A stretch of 64,000 nucleotides of DNA from Agrypnia vestita (GCA_016648135.1 JADDOH010002111.1:1-64000); one strand, 5' to 3'; shown: positions 1 through 11,689, counted from the first letter of the stretch. The notes: generated by a model not told the origin, from the letters alone. Numbers and translations: made by a program.

Positions 1-146
1 TATGGTCCTATTAAGAGCCTCGACAATCGTCGAGTTTGCACGCGAAGTTGCATGAATATGGATGAGGCGAGAGTTGTGTGCCTCGATAGAGGAGTGTGGC
101 GCTTCATCCTCTTTGCTCCGCGAGGAAACGGCGTGATGGTAAGTTA
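1..146 (+). mobile_element. LINE family A, 3' end fragment
   Basis: The sequence matches the last ~150 bp of the LINE copy at 9845-10340 and the reverse copy at 62250-62660. Shared words are 'aagagcctcgacaatcgt', 'gagtgtggcgct' and the end 'ggaaacggcgtgatggtaa'. It is cut by the window edge. It encodes only the tail after the reverse-transcriptase C-terminal domain and holds no intact ORF. Family identity rests on within-window similarity; the clade is not determined. Confidence 0.75.
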
Positions 147-429
147 TATGAGAATATTTGATAATCTTCCACGCAATGTTATAAAAAATACAATATTAAA
201 AAAGACCTAAAAAAATTAATAGAATTACTAATGATTAAGGAAGATTTACACGAGAGGTAGGTATTTGGCTGTATTTTGAAATAAGAAATATAGTGATTTT
301 TCATTGTCAAGTTTTTCAATTTATTTATTTTTAATATAAAATTTACATTAAAAACATATGTTTAATTCGTAAATATTATTAACAAGTGAGAGAATATACA
401 AACAACAAAATATCAAACGTATATAAATT

Positions 430-720
430 TATTCATATCAAAGGTGTAGGAGAATCCTGCTTCGGAAAACTCTCTCAGAGACATGGAACAGATCAATGTC
501 CAGAGTAATATTATTCAGCATAGCAGTAGCTCTTTCAACGCGCACAACCATTAGCAGGTGGGTCAAATATATTGGAATGTGAAACAATCTATGCTGACAC
601 TGTCTTAGGTAATTATCAGGAACGTACGAACCAATGCTCCGCATAATTTCAGGATTATTAGCAACAATGGATAAAAATGCGTAATCAGATACATATTCCT
701 TCTAGTCTATAAACTATTGT
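430..720 (-). mobile_element. LINE family B, fragment of reverse-transcriptase C-terminus
   Basis: The minus strand encodes a decayed version of the peptide seen at 17721-18107 and 55425-55600 (shared words SIGSYVPDNY, HRLFHIPIY, GRATAMLN, DLFHVSE). It is the C-terminal tail of a non-LTR retrotransposon polyprotein. Both ends are truncated and the tail is missing. Confidence 0.7.
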
Positions 721-1290
721 AGCCAAGCAAGCAAAATGGTATTTATGTATCTTGACAGTTATGTATTACATTGTAATGCCACCAATTTTGACGTTTTAAG
801 TTTGACAGGTTTAAAATTAATGAATTCAATCAATCAGAATGCTCTAAAATATAAACAAACATTAAGTTAATCACAATTGTGAATAATTGCTTATTTTAGT
901 TATCTTGTTAATTATTATGATCACTATTTTGTCCGTTTCCCTTTTCTTTACATATATTAAATTTTTTAGATAACTTGTAAGCTTTCGTTACTTAGAAATA
1001 AATTTACCTTGCTAAAAAAACAATTGACAAGCGGAGAAGTGGGATTTTCTTTTGAAAAATTATGGTGTAAATGACCAGTTGTTTAAATAAATAAACAATG
1101 TCAATGTTAAATCAATTTCGATCAATTATTTGCTTTGCTTGACCGATAAACGAAGTAAATTCCCTAAGTTATTCTGTTTCTGGATTCATCTAGCTTTAAT
1201 CAATTAGTAGGTAGAAATCGGTCGGTGGGACCAGATTTTCAAAATTATTTTTTAGCGGGAATTGCACACAGTTTTGGCGAAATGAAAAAT
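720..1290. other. AT-rich spacer, nothing recognised
   Basis: I see no ORF, repeat shared with the rest of the window, or RNA gene in this stretch. Confidence 0.5.
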
Positions 1291-1460
1291 AGGGTGGCTA
1301 CTTTCTCACCGTGATCCGTCACGCCACCATTGTGCGCGTGTTGACACCACCGCACGAGCGCCACAATTAGCCACATCCATCATCCCTAATGACTGACGTC
1401 ACACCCATCGCGCTCACTGCGAAGAGGTCATCAACCATTCGTGGACCAATCTTTTAAACT
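1290..1460. other. GC-rich unique island with a CRE palindrome
   Basis: This 170-bp stretch is clearly GC-richer than its flanks, occurs once in the window, and has no ORF. It contains a perfect TGACGTCA palindrome at 1394-1401, the binding site of CREB/ATF-type bZIP factors. It could be a conserved regulatory element; only comparison with a related genome would tell. Confidence 0.35.
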
Positions 1461-1698
1461 GCCGGCAATGTAATATTTGTAGATATTTGGTTTTGAGTAC
1501 GTTAAATTAAAAACAAAAAACAGAAATAATTTAAATATATAAAAATTTGAAAAGTTAAGATGGCATTTTCAAAATTTTTTTTACCAAATGTTTAAAACCA
1601 TTAAATTTATAAAAAGTTCTAAACCATTAAGGCTGGAAATTCACTGCAAATGCATATTTCGACAATTTTGTTCGAAAATGTGGACTTTTATTATTCAA

Positions 1699-2193
1699 AT
1701 AGCTGTGCCCACGCGGCTTCGCATGCGTAGATTTTTAGTACACTGTTTGGATCATCATAGAGCTTTCGCGAACCTTCTAGAACATTCTCCTTCCAGAACA
1801 TTCAAGAAATTTATCGAATGTACCTTCTAGATACACCGACACATTTCGCCACTCAGCTTAGAACCTTATAGAACTTTCGGGACTTTTCTAGAACCTTCTC
1901 CTTGCAGAACTTTCTAGAGCAGGTTTTTCTGGAACCTTCTAGACTCACCAACACAGTCGGCGCGCCTATTTTGAAATAATCTGAAGCATTTTCGGCCTTC
2001 CCGTAACAAAACAATGTGCTAGAAAGCACATTTTCATCACCCACTACCACCCACGCACAGCCACCTCCACCAAACTCTCATATTATCGAAGTGACATCAA
2101 GAGCTAACCAGCAGTGGGTGGTTGTGGCTGGTTGTGGAGAAAACTTGGCGGGTAGGGAAACACGGGTTTCTTTTTATATATCATATATATTGA
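1699..2193 (-). mobile_element. Non-autonomous Helitron, copy 1
   Basis: On the minus strand the element starts with TC next to a host A, ends with a hairpin (GCG...CGC around GCGAAGC) followed by CAGCTAT, and abuts a host T. Compared with the empty site at 9420-9440 there is no target duplication. These are Helitron hallmarks (5' TC, 3' hairpin then CTRR, insertion between A and T); the final CTAG seen in copies 2 and 3 is mutated here. No Rep/helicase is encoded. The interior carries two heat-shock-element-like arrays. Confidence 0.7.
1760..1958. promoter_or_regulatory. Two heat-shock-element-like arrays in Helitron copy 1
   Basis: GAA and TTC units alternate every 5 nt at 1770-1787 (GAA/TTC/GAA/TTC, with further units on both sides), and a second run lies at about 1869-1958. 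HSF binds at least three inverted nGAAn units with this spacing. The arrays recur in the other two Helitron copies. Activity is inferred only. Confidence 0.5.
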
Positions 2194-2392
2194 TTATATC
2201 AGAATGTACCTATTGTTTATGCCAGCTAGACTACATTTTTTTAAGACTATGGCTCAGATATAACCTTTGTACTTATATAAATGTACATAATAAACTGAAC
2301 ATTTTTTAGAATAATTAAGGAAATATAAAGCATTAAACGACAGGCCACGGCGAAAAATTCGGTGTCTTAGAAAAAATCAGTAGATTCTGAAT

Positions 2393-2421
2393 ATTCTACG
2401 TACATATTATGTACGTAGAAT
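2393..2421. repeat. Perfect 14-bp inverted repeat with 1-nt loop
   Basis: The arms are ATTCTACGTACATA and its exact complement. It lies inside repeat R; the equivalent place in the 9.6-kb copy is only weakly palindromic. It could extrude as a cruciform or be a chance remnant. Confidence 0.6.
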
Positions 2422-2559
2422 ATATATTTTTTACGTGTATAAAGCTTACATTACGCTGATAAATCTGTACATAAATAATTAAGAAATGTTTAATATTAAT
2501 AAAGTTGTAAGTTTATAAATTTGCAACAAATTTTTACGTTTTTATGACGATTTTTTAAA

Positions 2560-3330
2560 ATACTTTTTAATCATACAAATACATGAATTTAAATAATATA
2601 TTGTATTTACACCTACATTTCGAGTCTTTAACTACTATTCAAAAGTTAATTAATTTTTTTAGATATTGCTGCCTTTGGTTTTATGCTTCACATATATAAT
2701 ATTTTCGTTCATTTGCGTTTGCAAATATGATTTCAAAATGATTGATTCATTTTACATTGACGACCCCTGTGATTTATGTATTCCGCAGAACAACTTTTGA
2801 TAAAGAAGATTTTTTGACGAAACTGCTGTTATGTGGTCATCATTTTGTCGTTTGCAAACTGAGGGCGGTTGTCAAAAAGTCGTCAGTATGAAACACCGCC
2901 CAGTACAACAATACACCTAGGGTTTTACCCCTAAATCGTAGATTCTCAAACATTTATTTCACGAAGAGAATCAATCCTATTATTTCACAAACAAAGCAAA
3001 CACATAGACAGCAAAATAAAATATTAACATCTTTTTTTACATCTTGAACAACATGACACCAACTGAAGAAATCTACCAAACAATATAACAAACCAACATC
3101 AATAACTTTTACACAAACTAGCAAACGGCGAAATAAAAGACAGGACATCAAATTACAAAAAAACTCATCAACACTTCACTTGAACATCTCAAAACTTTCA
3201 ATCATGCTTCAACAAAAACAGGACAATCGTGACTCATCTGCAACGGACTGAAACTAAATTCTCACAGATCTAAAAAATAAGTGACAAATATACCTACCTA
3301 TAAAGAAGTATACAGATAATCTCAATTATG
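2560..3330. other. AT-rich spacer, nothing recognised
   Basis: I see only short open frames with no family resemblance, and no match to other repeats in the window. Confidence 0.5.
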
Positions 3331-3757
3331 CAGGTGTCCCTTATATCGACGTCAAGCCGAAATCGGGTGATAGGCCAAGTCATAATAGTTATAAAAATAT
3401 TTTAAAAAATCATGTGATTTAAAAATTATAAGCATTTAAAAAAATCAAAAAAATCTACACCCTGTGACGGTCTTTTCACTCCTGTTGCTACAAATCTTTA
3501 TTTTTCTTCATTTTTTTATTACTACGTAATCCTGAATAATGCTTCTGTAAACTTTTATCCAAAATTCAATGTCAACCACTCCAGCTTGGAAGAAAATGTC
3601 ACTTTTTGACCAAACCAAGTATTCAAAATCAATACTTTGCCCAGTTTTAACTGACTGTTTTTTTGTATTTTTTATTTTTTTATATATTTTTATGATAACT
3701 ATTACGACTTGACCGATCACCCAATTTCGGCTTGACGTCGAGATATGGGACACTCTG
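3331..3757. mobile_element. TIR element (Tc1/mariner-type MITE), copy 1
   Basis: The two ends are inverted copies of about 65 bp, starting CAG(G/A)GTGTCCC and containing GTCAAGCCGAAAT and a form of TCATAATAGTTAT. TA follows the 3' end; the 5' flank is TG, perhaps a mutated TA. The interior has no transposase. A second copy in reverse orientation is at 50085-50441. Confidence 0.75.
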
Positions 3758-3829
3758 TATAATAATTTCGTTATCTATCCAGCCGTCCGTCGTAACTTCG
3801 TGTAACATCCGTAACTTTTTTACAGTAAG

Positions 3830-5100
3830 TATACAAGTAACCTTTTTCTTTCTTCTTCTTTTTCTTTCTTTTTTTTGAACCCACTAATTCTTCTATTTCT
3901 AATTAATTAAAAATGAGAGATTCTGTTTCTCTCGAAAATTAAGTAGCGAAATATAAAAATATTATTAAACTCACTTTTCACCTACTTTAATAATGTTAAC
4001 GCTAAATTCATCAATAAAACAATGTAGTGTTTTGAATCAGGAAAATATATTTTTTAACTTGGACAGAATTAAAAGGACTATCATTATAAAATAATATGCA
4101 TGTGGGATGAAATAAGAAGTACCTAATATGATAAGGAAGTATATAGGTACCTCTATACCTAAGAAATATATGTAAGTTAGGTTAGCGATGAACGTTGGGC
4201 CGGTTGCATCAACTTGATTGATAATACCTAATCGCTCTTCTAAACCATAGTTTAGAATGTAGTTCTAGATTGATCTAAATCCTAGTTTTTCGCTTTTTCC
4301 ACCAAACAATCAAACAACATGTTTTCCTGAAAAATCTTTGCTTTATAGCGACGCAATTTCACTATAACAAATAAATATTATTACAACCAGCGCGCAGCGC
4401 TTAGTCTAATAATACTTTTTTTCTCATTAGTTTTATTTATTTATTTTAAATAAAATATTCTTAATAAAATTTAAAAAAATATATATAGCAAACACGTCGC
4501 ACCAATATCCTTAATATTTTTCGTCAGACATTTGTTAAAACTAATGGTCACAAATTCGATTAGTTTTTATCATTTATAATTTAATTTTGTTGAGAGATAG
4601 GCAGTATAATATTACCTACCTTCTTTCTAAAGTTACAAATCTTAAAAAATCTATGAAAATATATCCGTACTTCAATTATTATTCCTACTTAAAAAAGATA
4701 AAAAATATATTTATAAGAATTTTTTGGTTACCGTCGGGATACGAATTTTTGGAAAAAAATACATTAAGTTTGTGATGAATTTTGGACATGTTGGTATTAT
4801 TTACATTATTAAATATATTACAACTATATTCTTAAGTTGAGTAGGTTTATGGTACATTGAAAAATGTACTATAAACCGTAGATTGCTACTTTCTCTTAGG
4901 ACCTATCTTGCTACATATCTGATGCTTGATAATTAGGAATTTGTTGCTTAATCTATCATAGTAGTTAAGAAAACAAAACTTGTAATACAACACGTATAAT
5001 TTACAAAGCCATTTCTTGCGTTCTATTGAATCTATAATTAATAAATACAGAAAAGTTTATCCATATATTCGCTACGCAAAACCATCGACGATTGTGTCAG
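3830..5100. other. AT-rich spacer with one possible MITE end
   Basis: Mostly low-complexity AT sequence without credible ORFs. At 4198-4216 the words GGGCCGGTTGCATCAAC resemble the termini of the MITEs at 55303 and 60863, so a decayed MITE of that type may start here; no opposite end was found. Confidence 0.35.
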
Positions 5101-5345
5101 AATGTCAGATTTAAAATTCGATCCCGATATTAATCCTGTGTTGCCAGCGTGAAAAAATATTTATCCCGATCGTTCAATTATCTTTTTTCATTGTGCCGGT
5201 AGGTACCGAGCGTAGGTTCCGCCACGTGTCCGTGTTTATCCGTCGGTAAAACAGTAATCTGCCGTGACCATAGAAACCGACTCACCCTCGATCATATTTA
5301 AGTGGATCGCGAAACCCTTTGTTGCGAATTGAGGGAGCTGAATTG
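5100..5345. other. GC-rich unique island
   Basis: Single-copy in the window, richer in G+C than its flanks, no ORF. It contains the E-box CACGTG in GCCACGTGTCC. Candidate conserved non-coding sequence. Confidence 0.3.
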
Positions 5346-5760
5346 GATTAATGAGAATATTTTAGAGTTGTTTAATTTATTAGGCGCGTGTCTACATGAA
5401 CAACTTTCGATAAAAGCTACAGTTAACGCAGCTTTTAAATGCTTATTTAATTATTAAATTATATTTATCATTTAAGATGACTAATATTTACGCTTGCCCA
5501 AGACGTGATTGATGGTCAGGCGATTTGTTAGACACTTGAGATTATTATATATTTTTTTCAAATTTTTAATTTAAAGACTATCGACAGGTCAGAATGGATA
5601 ATCATTTAGGACAAGGTGATGAGTACAGTTACATTTTACAGTAAAACATTAATACATTATACAATATAGGTATAGTAGGTACAATATGCGGCTACACGAT
5701 GAACGAAGTTCACAATCTCCGCACGACATAATAGACACGTAGGCTCCCAGGTCAACCAAG

Positions 5761-6284
5761 TTAAAAAATGTAAATCCGCGTCTTTGTGGCAATAATTTTT
5801 TTTTGTTTAGGTTGATTAACGCTCAAATTATTTTCGGTCAGGAGTAATATAATTTCTCTCTTAAACTGAGGTTGTATCATATGAAATATGTCGATGTTGG
5901 GGTTACATGACGTGACCTCGTTGTACTGGTTTAGCATTCTAGGTAGAGGAGAGAAGTAACTTATGTTGGTGTTGTAGACCTTTGTGTGGAATTTGATCAA
6001 AAAATATGAGAAATTTTAGTTTTTCTCAAATAATCTGTCATCCACGCTGCCAACGTCATACTCGTAGAAACATCAAAACAAACGTTATGGCCGCGACATT
6101 TGCCTATCATAGAAAACACGTTGGTTTTTAGATACACTAGAGTGTTTCTGTCACTTTCTGACTGTTCTAGACGTTCTTCGAATGTTGTAGATAATTCCAA
6201 AACTTTGCAGTACCTACGTTCCAGAATGCCAAAAAAAGAGTGAGAAAGATCGATCGTATTCTTGTATTCGTGAGGCTCTGACAA
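5761..6284 (-). other. Two overlapping minus-strand open frames of unknown origin
   Basis: Frames of 95 and 79 codons overlap by four bases (5997-6000), as an ancestral ORF broken by one frameshift would. The upstream frame has a moderately complex composition (acidic stretch LEQSESDRNTLVYLKT, then CRGHNVCFDVSTSM). I do not recognise the product, and no promoter or splice signals are evident. It may be a decayed transposon ORF or chance. Confidence 0.2.
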
Positions 6285-6712
6285 TGCACAATTATTTCTG
6301 TTACTATTTCGTTACAATATGAACAAAAATAACATAACAAGATTGACAAGTGACAATTTGAATATGAAACAATTTCATTATTGTGAATATTTTGACCGAA
6401 CAAATAATTTAGCTTCGTGTTTCATCATTTTAAAATATATAAGATGGATCAATAAGGAAGACAAACAGAAAACATTTATAGAAAAAATACGCACTTACCA
6501 CCGGGATACTACTTCAGAACATTTTCGTGATGAGGAAATGTCATTCTTTATCTTGTAGAGCCATCTATCGGAGTTCGGTGGCCATTTTGGCAACCATGAC
6601 TCTATTTGCCGCCACACGAAACAACTCGGAAAGTTACGTTGGTACCAGTCCCTTAAGTTTCGCAACCGTGAGACGCGGCGTCTTCCTTAGCTTCTTTTTC
6701 CACTAATTTCCT

Positions 6713-6909
6713 CTTGGACGATGAGTTGGTTAAGACTATACTTTAGTCTTCGCGTACCTAATATCTCCAAGATTTTCAGCTTTCTTATCTTAATAGTCCA
6801 CAATACTTGGACTAGGTATTTCCATACGCCGGAGGACTTCAACAATCGCAACTCTATCCATTCAAGAAACTTTCAGTATGCGTCTATAGAGCCACATCAT
6901 GCAGGCATA
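6713..6909 (-). mobile_element. LINE family C, reverse-transcriptase C-terminal fragment
   Basis: The reverse strand matches the nucleotide sequence of the family C copy at 17226-17566 (words 'agacgcatactgaaagtttc', 'gaagtcctccggcgtatgg'), the region encoding IYRRILKVSW...VLRRM. It is truncated at both ends and contains stops. Confidence 0.7.
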
Positions 6910-7015
6910 GGCATTTATTTATATTTATTTTATTAATTAACTTTTTGCAAACATACAATGGCGGATTTATTGACAGTTGGTGGTTTCGTCTCACCAACAA
7001 TTGAAATATAAATAT

Positions 7016-7633
7016 TGTCATGGGACGTAGCTTTAGGAGGCAAATGAAAACACTGGAAATTAATTCAGTTTAATTTATTACCTTAAAGTCCTGGACACGA
7101 GTTAAATTATAGTACCGTTCTTAATTTTCTCCCGAATATTTCACACACTTATTATTGTACTGTTCATTGATTCGCTAATATATAATAAACGCTGTTTCTA
7201 TTGCTTTTTGGTATCATCGTTCAATGTTCGGATGTAGAAACTTCTCGCCCCGGTATTTTTCCTTTATTCCGCTGGTGTCACTGGTAGTCACACTGCGCTT
7301 GTATGCTTACTAATATCGCGTATTGTAATATCACGAATCACTGATCACTCTGCTTTACGCTACGGAAACGTCGCACTTGTTGTCATCACGAAATGAATTG
7401 ATTGATCCCGCGTTGAGTGACGCCTTTTATAGATAAATTTCTTTAGTCAGTTTATTCTAGAGATTACGAGAGGCCTGTAGAACGTTCTAGGCCTTTCTAA
7501 TGTAATTTTTTAGTACTTAATGGAATTTCATAGATTATTTTTCGAGAGAGAATACGGTTACGGATGACTGATCCTGCTTTGCGTGACGTCATTGTATTGT
7601 AATCAGCATTCTGTAGGTTCACCGTCTCCAACA
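7016..7633 (-). mobile_element. Solo LTR, family L copy 3
   Basis: Read on the minus strand this begins TGTTGGAGACGG and ends ...CTACGTCCCATGACA, homologous at the 3' end (TTAATTTCCAGTGTTTTCATT, then TGACA) to the LTR copies at 34630-35256 and 35819-36333. It has a TATAAAA box (7425-7431). Flanks AATAT and ATTAT may be a diverged 5-bp target duplication. No primer-binding site or gag/pol is visible on either side, so it is a solo LTR. Confidence 0.65.
7425..7494 (-). promoter_or_regulatory. LTR promoter: TATA box and HSE-like palindrome
   Basis: A TATAAAA box (7425-7431, minus strand) has upstream of it the palindrome CTAGAACGTTCTAG, a GAAnnTTC pair. LTR copy 1 has a TATAAAA box (34844-34850) and a CTAGAACGATCTA relative of the palindrome upstream. 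Confidence 0.4.
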
Positions 7634-7879
7634 ATTATAATATTAAAACCATATGTAGGTACAATATTATAATAACAAGGCTCCATGATAAAGAAACGAG
7701 TAAGTGGATGGAAAAGTGCTTGCTTTTGAAGATAGTTGTGGTGTGTGATGATGCGACATCTGTGCATAGACATTATTAGTTACAAGCGTTATCATTACTC
7801 TAAGTTAACCCTTTAACTTAACGGCAAATTTGAGACTTCTAATAGGTATGCCGTCCTCAGGTTCGTTGGAGTGGTGACA

Positions 7880-7985
7880 TAATTTATTATTATTTATTTA
7901 TTTACGCCCTTCAGGACTTTTACAAAAATAAGGTAAAATGTAGGTGATAATTTCTACATCATTACTATTAGCATAATGATAAAAG
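7880..7985 (-). mobile_element. LINE family D, 3' end with terminal hairpin
   Basis: On the minus strand this ends AAAAGTCCTGAAGGGCGTAAATAAATAAATAA, the same 3' end as at 46750, 48205 and 52020: a GCCC/GGGC hairpin followed by (TAAA)n. In this copy one strand reads GTCC, still pairing with GGGC through a G-U. Confidence 0.6.
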
Positions 7986-8439
7986 CACCCAACGCACACC
8001 ACTGTGTATAAATGTTTGTAAGAAGATGACGTCATAAACAAAATTTCTTACATTCTTATTACGAAACGAAAATATCATAAAAATGGGTAATGCAGTGTAT
8101 CACAGTTACATTTTAAACCGCGTAAATAATACGTCTTCGGCTTGTACAGACAGGGGCGTGTGGGGGTGTGTGTCGAGGGGATGAAGTGGGCGGAGCCGGC
8201 ACAACAAATTGCCTTATTTATTATTTGGTAACTGCCAAGCGCGAGAAACACACCCACCCCCACACGGCGGGGAGGTTTATTACCTACCCGGGCTCTTAGC
8301 ACGACCCGCGCTACCTACGTGAGGGTAGGTAGGCTTTAAAGCACTGTATTCTAATGAGATCCATTACCTTCAATGCAAAAATTATATTACGTGAAAAAAA
8401 TATTTAAAAAAATCACGCTTATACACATTTTAATTTTTT

Positions 8440-8600
8440 TTTATTTATTTATTAGAGACACAGGATAATAGGTACATGATACTCTGATAACAAACATTAT
8501 AGTGAAGACCATGCCCATTATCCCAATTACAAGTGTCTTCGGCACGCTCTAGCAACATGTATTTTTGCAATTAATTATATTTTACATGTACATTTATGTA
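8440..8600 (-). mobile_element. Possible LINE 3' tail
   Basis: The minus strand ends in (AATAAA)n/poly-A after 'cctgtgtctct'. This resembles a polyadenylated retroelement end but has no second copy here, so the call is weak. Confidence 0.3.
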
Positions 8601-8798
8601 TATTATATATTTTGTGTTTGAGTGTAGTGCGATTAGTATTTAATGAATGATTGATTTAATGGATCTATAGGTTCATGTCGTCGTTTAGAAAATGGATGTC
8701 GTGTATGAGTGAGTTTTTGAACGAAGGTAAGGTGTCTGCAAGAATATCAGCATTAATGTTAGGGTCAGCACAATACACAATACAATATTTAAATATAA

Positions 8799-9014
8799 CA
8801 GGGGCGTGCAGTGAGAACAAGAAGCATAACTTTTTCTTAAGCATATATTTTGAAACGAAACCGAAACAGGAAATATATCTCGTAATATTCCTGTCACAAT
8901 AATTAACATTGTAATATTTCATAACATTCTGCCAGATAAATATTTAATTTCTATTTTTTTCCAAATATTTGTTCATATAAAAGTCATGCTTCTTGTTCTC
9001 ACTGCACGCACTTG
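8799..9014. mobile_element. hAT-type MITE, copy 1 (216 bp)
   Basis: The ends are inverted: CAGGGGCGTGCAGTGAGAAC... and the complement of ...GTTCTCACTGCACGCACTTG. The TIR extends about 45 bp. Flanks AAATATAA and AAATATAC are an 8-bp target duplication with one mismatch, the hAT size. No coding capacity. A close relative with a perfect duplication is at 20813-21014. Confidence 0.8.
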
Positions 9015-9360
9015 AAATATACCTACTTGAAAGTGAAAAATAAATTTTCTGCTACAAATTTTTTACCTCACTCTTCTAGTAGGTAGCAGATATTCTAAAG
9101 TTTTATAAAAAATAAGCCAGATATATTGAGGAAAAATTGCAAACATCGATGTCGTTTATCACATTTCGTCTAAAGTGCAAGGAATATTTTAAGAAGAAGA
9201 CACCCCCTAAATTTTTCTACATGCTAAGAGACATACTGTATAACTATGCAATAATATATGCAAACATATATTTAAGCATACAGTAAACATAGAAATAATA
9301 AGCAAACAATAAAAGATTAAAAATAAGAATATCCAGGAATATAGATATGAATTAAACATT

Positions 9361-9760
9361 AAGGCTGGACATTCATTGCAAATGCATATTTCGGCATTTT
9401 TTTTTACGAAAATGTGGGTTTTTATTATTCATTTATATCAGAATGTATATTCTAAACTGCACTTTTTTAAAAGAAATATCTTTTATTCTAAAAACATTTA
9501 TTCTTATATAAAAGTAATAAATGAAACATTATTACATTACTATACTTAAAAAAATATAAGCATTAATCGACAGGCCGCGGCCAAGAAACTCGTGTTTTGA
9601 AGTTTTAATGAATATTTATTTGTACGTATAATACCTATGTTTTTTTATACGTATAAAGTATACTTCATTATCTAGAATCCGTACCTAAATAATTAAGAAA
9701 TAGTCAATATTAATAAAGTTGTAATGTTTTAAATATGCAAGAAATTTTTACGTTTTTTGG
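9361..9760. repeat. Dispersed repeat R, uninterrupted copy
   Basis: Collinear with 1627-1698 plus 2194-2560. It documents the target before Helitron insertion: 'attattcatttatatcagaatg' here against the same words separated by 495 bp at 1.7-2.2 kb. Confidence 0.7.
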
Positions 9761-9844
9761 TATATTCTATTTATTACCGTATTTTGGTGCTTTACTCATT
9801 AATTAAAAGTTATTTTTTTTAAAACATAACACCTTAATTAATAT

Positions 9845-10340
9845 TTACATAATTGCGTTCTAGCGCCAACCCTGATGTACGGAAGTGAAGCCTAGAATTG
9901 GCAAAGTAGGAATGAAAGTAGACTGAATGCGGTGGAAATGCGGTCACTAAGAACGCTTCTGTGAAAAATTTTTGGGCGATAGAGCGAGGAATGAACAAAT
10001 TAGAAGTGAATGTATTGCTGGCTGTAGTGTGGTAGACAAAATACAGAAAGGGGTGCTGAGATGGTTTGGTCATGTTTGGTATGAAAAAGGAAAGATGGTT
10101 AAGAAAATATATGCGGCAAGTGTTGAAGGCAACAGGAATAGAGGGCGTCCGCGAAAGACCTGGCACGATCAGATACTATAAGTATTTGAGGATGGCCCTG
10201 TTAAAAGCCTCAACAACCGTAGAATTTGTATGAGAAGATGTATGAATGAAGCAAAAGTGATATGCTAGGATAGAAGAGTGTGGCGTTCAATACTCTCTGC
10301 CTACCCCTGCGGGGAAACAACGTGATGGTAATTAATTAGT
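9845..10340 (+). pseudogene. LINE family A, reverse-transcriptase C-terminal region and 3' end
   Basis: Conceptual translation gives fragments typical of the C-terminal domain of insect non-LTR endonuclease-reverse transcriptases: PTLMYGSEA, NESRLNAVEMRSLRT, LRWFGHVWYEKGKMVKKIY, then RNRGRPRKTWHDQI. Stops and frameshifts interrupt it (for example after the SEA word). The 3' end 'gggaaacaacgtgatggtaa' is shared with 1-146 and 62250-62660. The element was copied by target-primed reverse transcription and is 5'-truncated. Confidence 0.8.
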
Positions 10341-10344
10341 TAGT

Positions 10345-10415
10345 TAAAACAAATAATAAATTTAATTTTTTTAAATTAAAATTTACAAAGTTGCTGAACC
10401 AATTGAAAAAATAAT
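10345..10415 (+). repeat. Fragment of the Penelope-type short unit
   Basis: Contains 'acaaagttgctgaaccaattgaaaaa', the same 3' end as the short insertions at 52613-52995 and 49254-49369. The hammerhead-like part is absent. It directly follows the family A LINE end. Confidence 0.5.
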
Positions 10416-10429
10416 CTGATAATTGACTC

Positions 10430-11160
10430 ATGTATTAAAAGTAAAAAATATTTTTTTTGCCTTCGTATAAAAGGTGAGCGACGCTGACGATATTGATATA
10501 GATTACATAACTCTGTTGTTGATGGAGGGATAAAATTTTCACAAATATTTTTGCCTCAATCTCCAAATAAACGTGGGAGGCAGAAATTTTGTGGCCGGAA
10601 TTTTATTTTTTACTTTTTAGTATCTGCATTTAAATACAAGCGCGGTTTTTTAAAAAAGGTTTTTTTCATGGAATATAATTTTTTATTTTGAGTCTTAATA
10701 ATACCAGCATACAAAATCACTCCAGTAAGAAAGTAGAGCTATCTTTTAGTGAGTTTACCAACTTGATTAATTTATTGTCATCGTGCGCATTTCAAATCAA
10801 TTAGACTTTGGGAAGTGGGTGAAAATCGATTATAAATATATAAATAAAATTTTATTAGAATACCTACATTAAATTATCATACATGCAATATGCAGAAATA
10901 TAAGATGATTTAAATATATAAATAGAAATTATCACCTGCAGATATAACAAGAAATAAGGTATATAGCAAGAATTATTCAAATAAATAGGGCATACAAAGT
11001 ATGAAGGACACGGTGCGAAGAGAAAGACTAAGTATTACATCAATAAATATTAACATAAAAAAAGTAAGCAAGTAAATAAAAGTGATGTATAAAAGAAAAC
11101 AAGTATTAACATGAAAAAAAAAATATGATTCAGTCCAGACAAACAGATGAAGCTTATTAT
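10430..11160. other. AT-rich spacer, nothing recognised
   Basis: No credible ORF and no match to the repeat families defined elsewhere in the window. Confidence 0.5.
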
Positions 11161-11161
11161 A

Positions 11162-11668
11162 CAGGGTTATTTGGAAAACATTAATAAACTCGCAGGACTA
11201 TATTCCTGCCTTGATTATGAGTCGAAAATGTTCAAGCTTTCAGGACCTAATATCAATAGTTATGGAGATACGCGACATCAAAATTTGCATTTTTTTTCAA
11301 TATTTTTGACCTATTTTTTGTAAAATGTTGAAATATTAGTACAATACCTCATATTGCTTACGAAAAATTCATTCGTTTCAATACAAGTTAAATAAAATGA
11401 TAAAAACCCTGAAAAAATTGAAGTTTTTAATTTTTATTTGACTTGCATTAGAGGGAATGAATTTTTCACATTCGATATAAGTTACTCTAATGATAGTCCA
11501 ATGGATCACAAAAAATAAGTCAGAAATATTGAAAAAAAAATGCAAACTTTGATGTCGCATATCTCCATAACCATTGATATTAGGTCATGATAGCTCGAAC
11601 ATTTTCGACTCATAATCAAGGCAGGAATATGGTCCTGCGAGGTTATTAATATTTTCCAAATACCCCTG
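11162..11668. mobile_element. TIR element with TA duplication (507 bp), copy 1
   Basis: The arms of about 150 bp are inverted: CAGGGTTATTTGGAAAA...CTGCCTTGATTATGAGTCG... and the complement at 11530-11668. TA flanks both ends (11160-11161 and 11669-11670), as in the Tc1/mariner superfamily. No transposase ORF. Its right end recurs at 48730-48842 and a diverged copy at 45975-46320. Confidence 0.8.
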
Positions 11669-11689
11669 TATAAGCCTGGTCAAATTTGG

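Larger units (their letters stand above)
1627..2560. repeat. Old dispersed repeat R, split by a Helitron
   Basis: 1627-1698 plus 2194-2560 align collinearly with one uninterrupted copy at 9361-9760. Shared words include 'gcaaatgcatatttcg', 'atatcagaatgta', 'cgacaggcc' and 'aataaagttgtaa'. The interruption in this copy is the Helitron at 1699-2193, so the 9.4-kb copy is a paralogous empty site. The nature of R is unknown; no ORF or terminal repeats are visible. Confidence 0.7.
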
